This document shows positions 6,132 through 7,957 of a stretch of 7,957 nt of DNA, piece after piece; the stretch's first letter is position 1, and the number at the start of each line of letters is the position of its first letter. Origin of the DNA: JAWWPY01 sp964412845 (lineage in GTDB: Bacteria; Actinomycetota; Actinomycetes; Streptosporangiales; Streptosporangiaceae); assembly GCA_964412845.1 (NCBI GenBank), contig CAYPQM010000229.1, positions 1-7,957 on the forward strand, in the 5' to 3' direction. Under the pieces are notes generated by a model. The model made no database searches. It was not told where the DNA came from and saw only the letters and a list, made by a program, of their open reading frames with translations. The translations under genes and the position numbers were made by a program.

Positions 6132-7091
6132 GACGGGCTCAGGCGTGCTGGCTTCGGCGTGATCCGGCTGGCCGTCCTCCCGCTTCCTGCGCGCCAGCAC
6201 GATCCCGACGACCAGGGCGACCAGGCCGACCACCCCGAGCACCAGCGGAATCGTGATCTCAAGCCAGCCGAACTCGCTGCGGCCCTTCTTGTCCAGGCCC
6301 ACGACGGTGTGCAAGCTCTGCGGCGTCATTTTCAGATCCGCGTCGAGGAGCACGAGGCGCTGCGCGCCCGAGGCGTCGTTGAGGGTCACCTTCTGGTCCT
6401 GATTCACGTTGAGCTGAGCCCCGGTGAGCGGGTCCACCCAGAAGGTGTTGGTCGCGGTGTAGTACTCGGGAAGGGTCACCGACTGCTGGCCTGGCATGCC
6501 GACCAGCGACCCGGGCAGCGTCTGGCTCCCGGACCGGGTCGGCGCCACGTGCTCCACGAACCGGTAGACCTTGATCCCATCGATGGTCGAGGTCCCCGCG
6601 TACCGGGCGGGCATGGGCTTGTTCAGGCCGAGGTCGAACACCTGGTAGGTCTGCTTCTGCACCCCGAACGGCCAGAGGAATCCCACCAGCCCGGACTGGC
6701 GGACCGCGGTGTTGCCGTTGACGTTGGACCCGCAGCAGTTGACCAGCTCGGCGGTGCGGCGGTCGAACGCGACCCGGCGCGTGTCGAACTGGAACGTCGA
6801 GTGGTTGGTGACGTCGTAGAGGTAGGTGAACGAGTCCCACACGGCCGTGGAGGACGTGCCCAGCTTGGCGCGGCCCTTCACCGTGCTGGTGACCCGCATC
6901 GTCGCCCCGGTCACGGAGTTTCCCGTGCTGGGGCTCAGGTAGGAGACCCCCGTGCCCTCCAGCGTGGTGATCAAGAACTCGTTCAGGGGCAGCTTGATCA
7001 CCTGACCGCCCACGAAGCTGCGCAAGAGCAACGCGGCCACGATAAGGAATGCCCCCAGCCCGGCAAGTGTGAGCCCGACGACGCGTCGCAT
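6114..7091 (-). CDS. DUF3068 / PorA-family membrane protein (Rv0227c-like)
   Basis: This 325-residue protein has an N-terminal membrane anchor (VVGLTLAGLGAFLIVAALLL, residues 4-23), a large domain predicted outside the membrane, and a second membrane helix near 278-300 followed by the positive stop RRKR. The exported region carries an adjacent cysteine pair (Cys119-Cys120 in VNCCGSN) and the motifs FLWPFG near 138-143, DGIKVYRFVEHV near 171-182 and TFWVDPLTG near 216-224, typical of the DUF3068 (PorA-like) family. The family is known from actinobacterial cell envelopes; its molecular role is unsettled. The ATG at 7091 was chosen over an upstream in-frame start at 7187 because AGGAGG (7102-7097) lies 5 nt before it and a membrane anchor follows at once. 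A KstR-type operator 116 bp upstream suggests induction during sterol metabolism. Confidence 0.88.
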   Translation of the reverse strand: MRRVVGLTLAGLGAFLIVAALLLRSFVGGQVIKLPLNEFLITTLEGTGVSYLSPSTGNSVTGATMRVTSTVKGRAKLGTSSTAVWDSFTYLYDVTNHSTFQFDTRRVAFDRRTAELVNCCGSNVNGNTAVRQSGLVGFLWPFGVQKQTYQVFDLGLNKPMPARYAGTSTIDGIKVYRFVEHVAPTRSGSQTLPGSLVGMPGQQSVTLPEYYTATNTFWVDPLTGAQLNVNQDQKVTLNDASGAQRLVLLDADLKMTPQSLHTVVGLDKKGRSEFGWLEITIPLVLGVVGLVALVVGIVLARRKREDGQPDHAEASTPEPVLDPAS

Positions 7092-7162
7092 CGATCCCTC
7101 CTGGGAAACGGCTGGACACCATTTTCTGGCGCCGGCAACGGCGATGTTGCTTGAGGTAGCAC

Positions 7163-7181
7163 GTGGGTGCTTTCGCACCAC
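7163..7181 (-). other. GNRA-capped hairpin in the DUF3068 leader
   Basis: In the minus-strand transcript GTGGTGC, tetraloop GAAA, then GCACCCAC form a 7-bp stem with one bulged C. It lies about 70 nt before the DUF3068 start, in the likely 5' leader. A GAAA tetraloop is a stable RNA cap. No known riboswitch is recognised. Confidence 0.35.
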
Positions 7182-7207
7182 AATCACAGGCGATCCGGAC
7201 AGGCAAC

Positions 7208-7221
7208 TGTAACAGGTTCTA
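7208..7221. promoter_or_regulatory. KstR-type operator upstream of the DUF3068 gene
   Basis: TGTAACAGGTTCTA matches T-nn-AAC-nn-GTT-nn-A. On the minus strand it overlaps TGTTACAGT (7214-7206), an extended -10-like element that would start transcription near 7199, so binding would block DUF3068 transcription. No good -35 box is seen, which is common with an extended -10. The gene upstream ends at 7285, so the site most simply serves DUF3068. Confidence 0.78.
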
Positions 7222-7284
7222 CCATGTGAGCTGCGAGAGCAAAAGGGTGCAACTGAGTAACACGCGCATCAGGCGATGGGACCA

Positions 7285-7614
7285 TCACGGCTCCGGGAGG
7301 ATGAGGGCGGCCGCTAGCCGCCCGATGACGACCAGGCAGATGACCTGGGGGACCGCGTTCCAGAGGCCGGTCACCACCAGGCTGGAGCTTCCGGTCAGCA
7401 GCAGTCGCTCACCCACCGCACCACACGCCGACGCGGCCAGCAGCAGGGCCACCAGCACCCGCGTGCGGGAAAGCCCGTACCAGAACCGATTGGACCACCG
7501 GTAGCTGACCGCGGTCATGAACAGCCCGGTGGCCACGGTCAGGATGATCGCGCCCGGATACCCGGCCAGCCAGAACCCCATGAGCAGCAACCCGGCCGCC
7601 GCCGCGGCCGACAT
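7285..7614 (-). CDS. Small integral membrane protein, unknown function
   Basis: This 109-residue protein is mostly hydrophobic. Membrane segments are visible at about residues 4-36 (probably two, broken at LAGYPG), 52-68, and 78-103. A basic and aromatic loop, YRWSNRFWYGLSRTR, separates the first and second halves. No family is recognised. The ATG at 7614 is well supported: GGGAGG (7625-7620) lies 5 nt upstream and the stop of the preceding gene is 23 nt before the ATG, the usual spacing within an operon. The same frame stays open further upstream through the 18-bp repeats, but its codons there end in A or T unusually often, so an extended protein is less likely. It lies 193 bp upstream of the DUF3068 start. 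Confidence 0.75.
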   Translation of the reverse strand: MSAAAAAGLLLMGFWLAGYPGAIILTVATGLFMTAVSYRWSNRFWYGLSRTRVLVALLLAASACGAVGERLLLTGSSSLVVTGLWNAVPQVICLVVIGRLAAALILPEP

Positions 7615-7637
7615 CGCCACCTCCCGGCCCCCCGGGC

Positions 7638-7957
7638 TCAGCCGGCCGTGCCGCGGTCCGGCCCAGGCCTGCCCGGCAGATCCGGGGCCAGCGGCCGGCC
7701 CAGCCGCACCTCCCGGCCCAGCCGCACCTCCCGGCCCAGCCGCACCTCCCGGCCCAGCCGCGCGCCCCGGCCCAGCCGCACCTCCCGGCCCAGCCGCGCG
7801 CCCCGGCCCAGCCGCACCTCNNNNNNNNNNNNNNNNNNNNNNNNNNNNNNNNNNNNNNNNNNNNNNNNNNNNNNNNNNNNNNNNNNNNNNNNNNNNNNNN
7901 NNNNNNNNNNNNNNNNNNNNCCGGCCCAGCCGCACCTCCCGGCCCAGCCGCACCTCC
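7638..7957 (-). CDS. 3' end of a gene with C-terminal EVRLGR hexapeptide repeats (partial, interrupted by gap)
   Basis: A minus-strand frame enters from the right edge and ends at TGA 7640-7638. It reads EVRLGR units, some as GARLGR, then PLAPDLPGRPGPDRGTAG. Third codon positions in the repeats are all G or C (GAG GTG CGG CTG GGC CGG), whereas the other minus-strand frame is much less biased, so this is the likely coding frame. The stop lies 23 nt before the next gene's ATG, which supports co-transcription. The start and main domain are outside the window, so the product cannot be named. The 100-N placeholder shifts the apparent frame: codons left of the gap follow 7820 and those right of it follow 7953, which are out of phase as written although the units join seamlessly. 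Confidence 0.65.
   Translation of the reverse strand, partial: RCGWAGRCGWAXXXXXXXXXXXXXXXXXXXXXXXXXXXXXXXXXXEVRLGRGARLGREVRLGRGARLGREVRLGREVRLGREVRLGRPLAPDLPGRPGPDRGTAG
7695..7957. repeat. 18-bp tandem repeat array with assembly gap
   Basis: The plus-strand unit CCGGCCCAGCCGCACCTC occurs at 7695, 7713, 7731, 7767, 7803, 7921 and 7939. The variant ending CGCGCC occurs at 7749 and 7785. Seven units precede the gap and two full units follow it, continuing to the window edge. The period of 18 keeps a reading frame open. Confidence 0.95.
7821..7920. other. Assembly gap (exactly 100 N)
   Basis: A run of exactly 100 Ns, the usual scaffold placeholder. Both borders fall on repeat-unit boundaries, so the true gap should be a multiple of 18 bp, possibly zero. 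It should not be read as a frameshift in the gene that crosses it. Confidence 0.97.

Noticed and set aside
6972..6985. AACTCGTT as a KstR site
   Set aside because: Core match only, inside the DUF3068 coding region, outer bases absent.
6159..7154. Long plus-strand open frame (331 codons)
   Set aside because: Antisense to the DUF3068 gene and His/Gly/Arg-rich; the minus-strand protein has clear membrane helices and family motifs.
7092..7187. Longer DUF3068 start at 7187
   Set aside because: The downstream ATG at 7091 has an ideal AGGAGG and leads straight into the membrane anchor.
7615..7820. N-terminal AAGPGG repeat extension of the small membrane protein
   Set aside because: The frame is open, but codon third positions are poor for this genome, a strong ribosome binding site precedes the internal ATG, and the alternative EVRLGR frame fits as the upstream gene with a stop 23 nt before.

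Overview
The window is GC-rich (about two-thirds G+C by eye) DNA with GTG and ATG starts, strong GGAGG-type ribosome binding sites and G/C-ending codons. The gene content points to an actinobacterium that degrades sterols: a close KstR homologue, a fused FadE34-type acyl-CoA dehydrogenase divergent from it (the Mycobacterium tuberculosis Rv3573c/Rv3574 arrangement), and a Tat-exported cholesterol oxidase. The genus cannot be fixed from the sequence.

Layout. 1-2372 (-): fadE34-like gene, open across the whole left edge, with a collagen-like Gly-X-Y tail encoded by 18-bp repeats. 2373-2586: divergent control region with one KstR-type operator and a perfect hairpin. 2587-3204 (+): kstR. 3221-4975 (-): vanillyl-alcohol-oxidase-type (type II) cholesterol oxidase, convergent with kstR, 16 bp apart. 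4976-5251: dense intergenic region with a leader hairpin, an unassigned inverted repeat, a sigma-70-like promoter, a second KstR-type operator, a 17-bp-stem inverted repeat and a possible leaderless promoter. 5252-5992 (+): class I methyltransferase resembling Rv0224c. 5971-6131: three degenerate tandem copies of a roughly 50-56 bp unit across the convergent gene ends. 6114-7091 (-): DUF3068/PorA-family membrane protein resembling Rv0227c. 7092-7284: its control region, with a third KstR-type operator. 7285-7614 (-): small membrane protein. 7638 to the right edge (-): the C-terminal end of a gene made of EVRLGR/GARLGR hexapeptide repeats, interrupted by 100 Ns.

How the genes work together. 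Cholesterol oxidase would start extracellular sterol oxidation, FadE34 would act in beta-oxidation of the sterol side chain, and KstR would derepress the set when a steroid-CoA accumulates. The most notable point is that three separate intergenic regions each carry a sequence matching T-nn-AAC-nn-GTT-nn-A. This places the methyltransferase and/or cholesterol oxidase, and the envelope protein DUF3068, in a predicted local KstR regulon, linking a cell-envelope locus to sterol sensing. All functional assignments come from recognised motifs and remembered family sequences; no database search was run.
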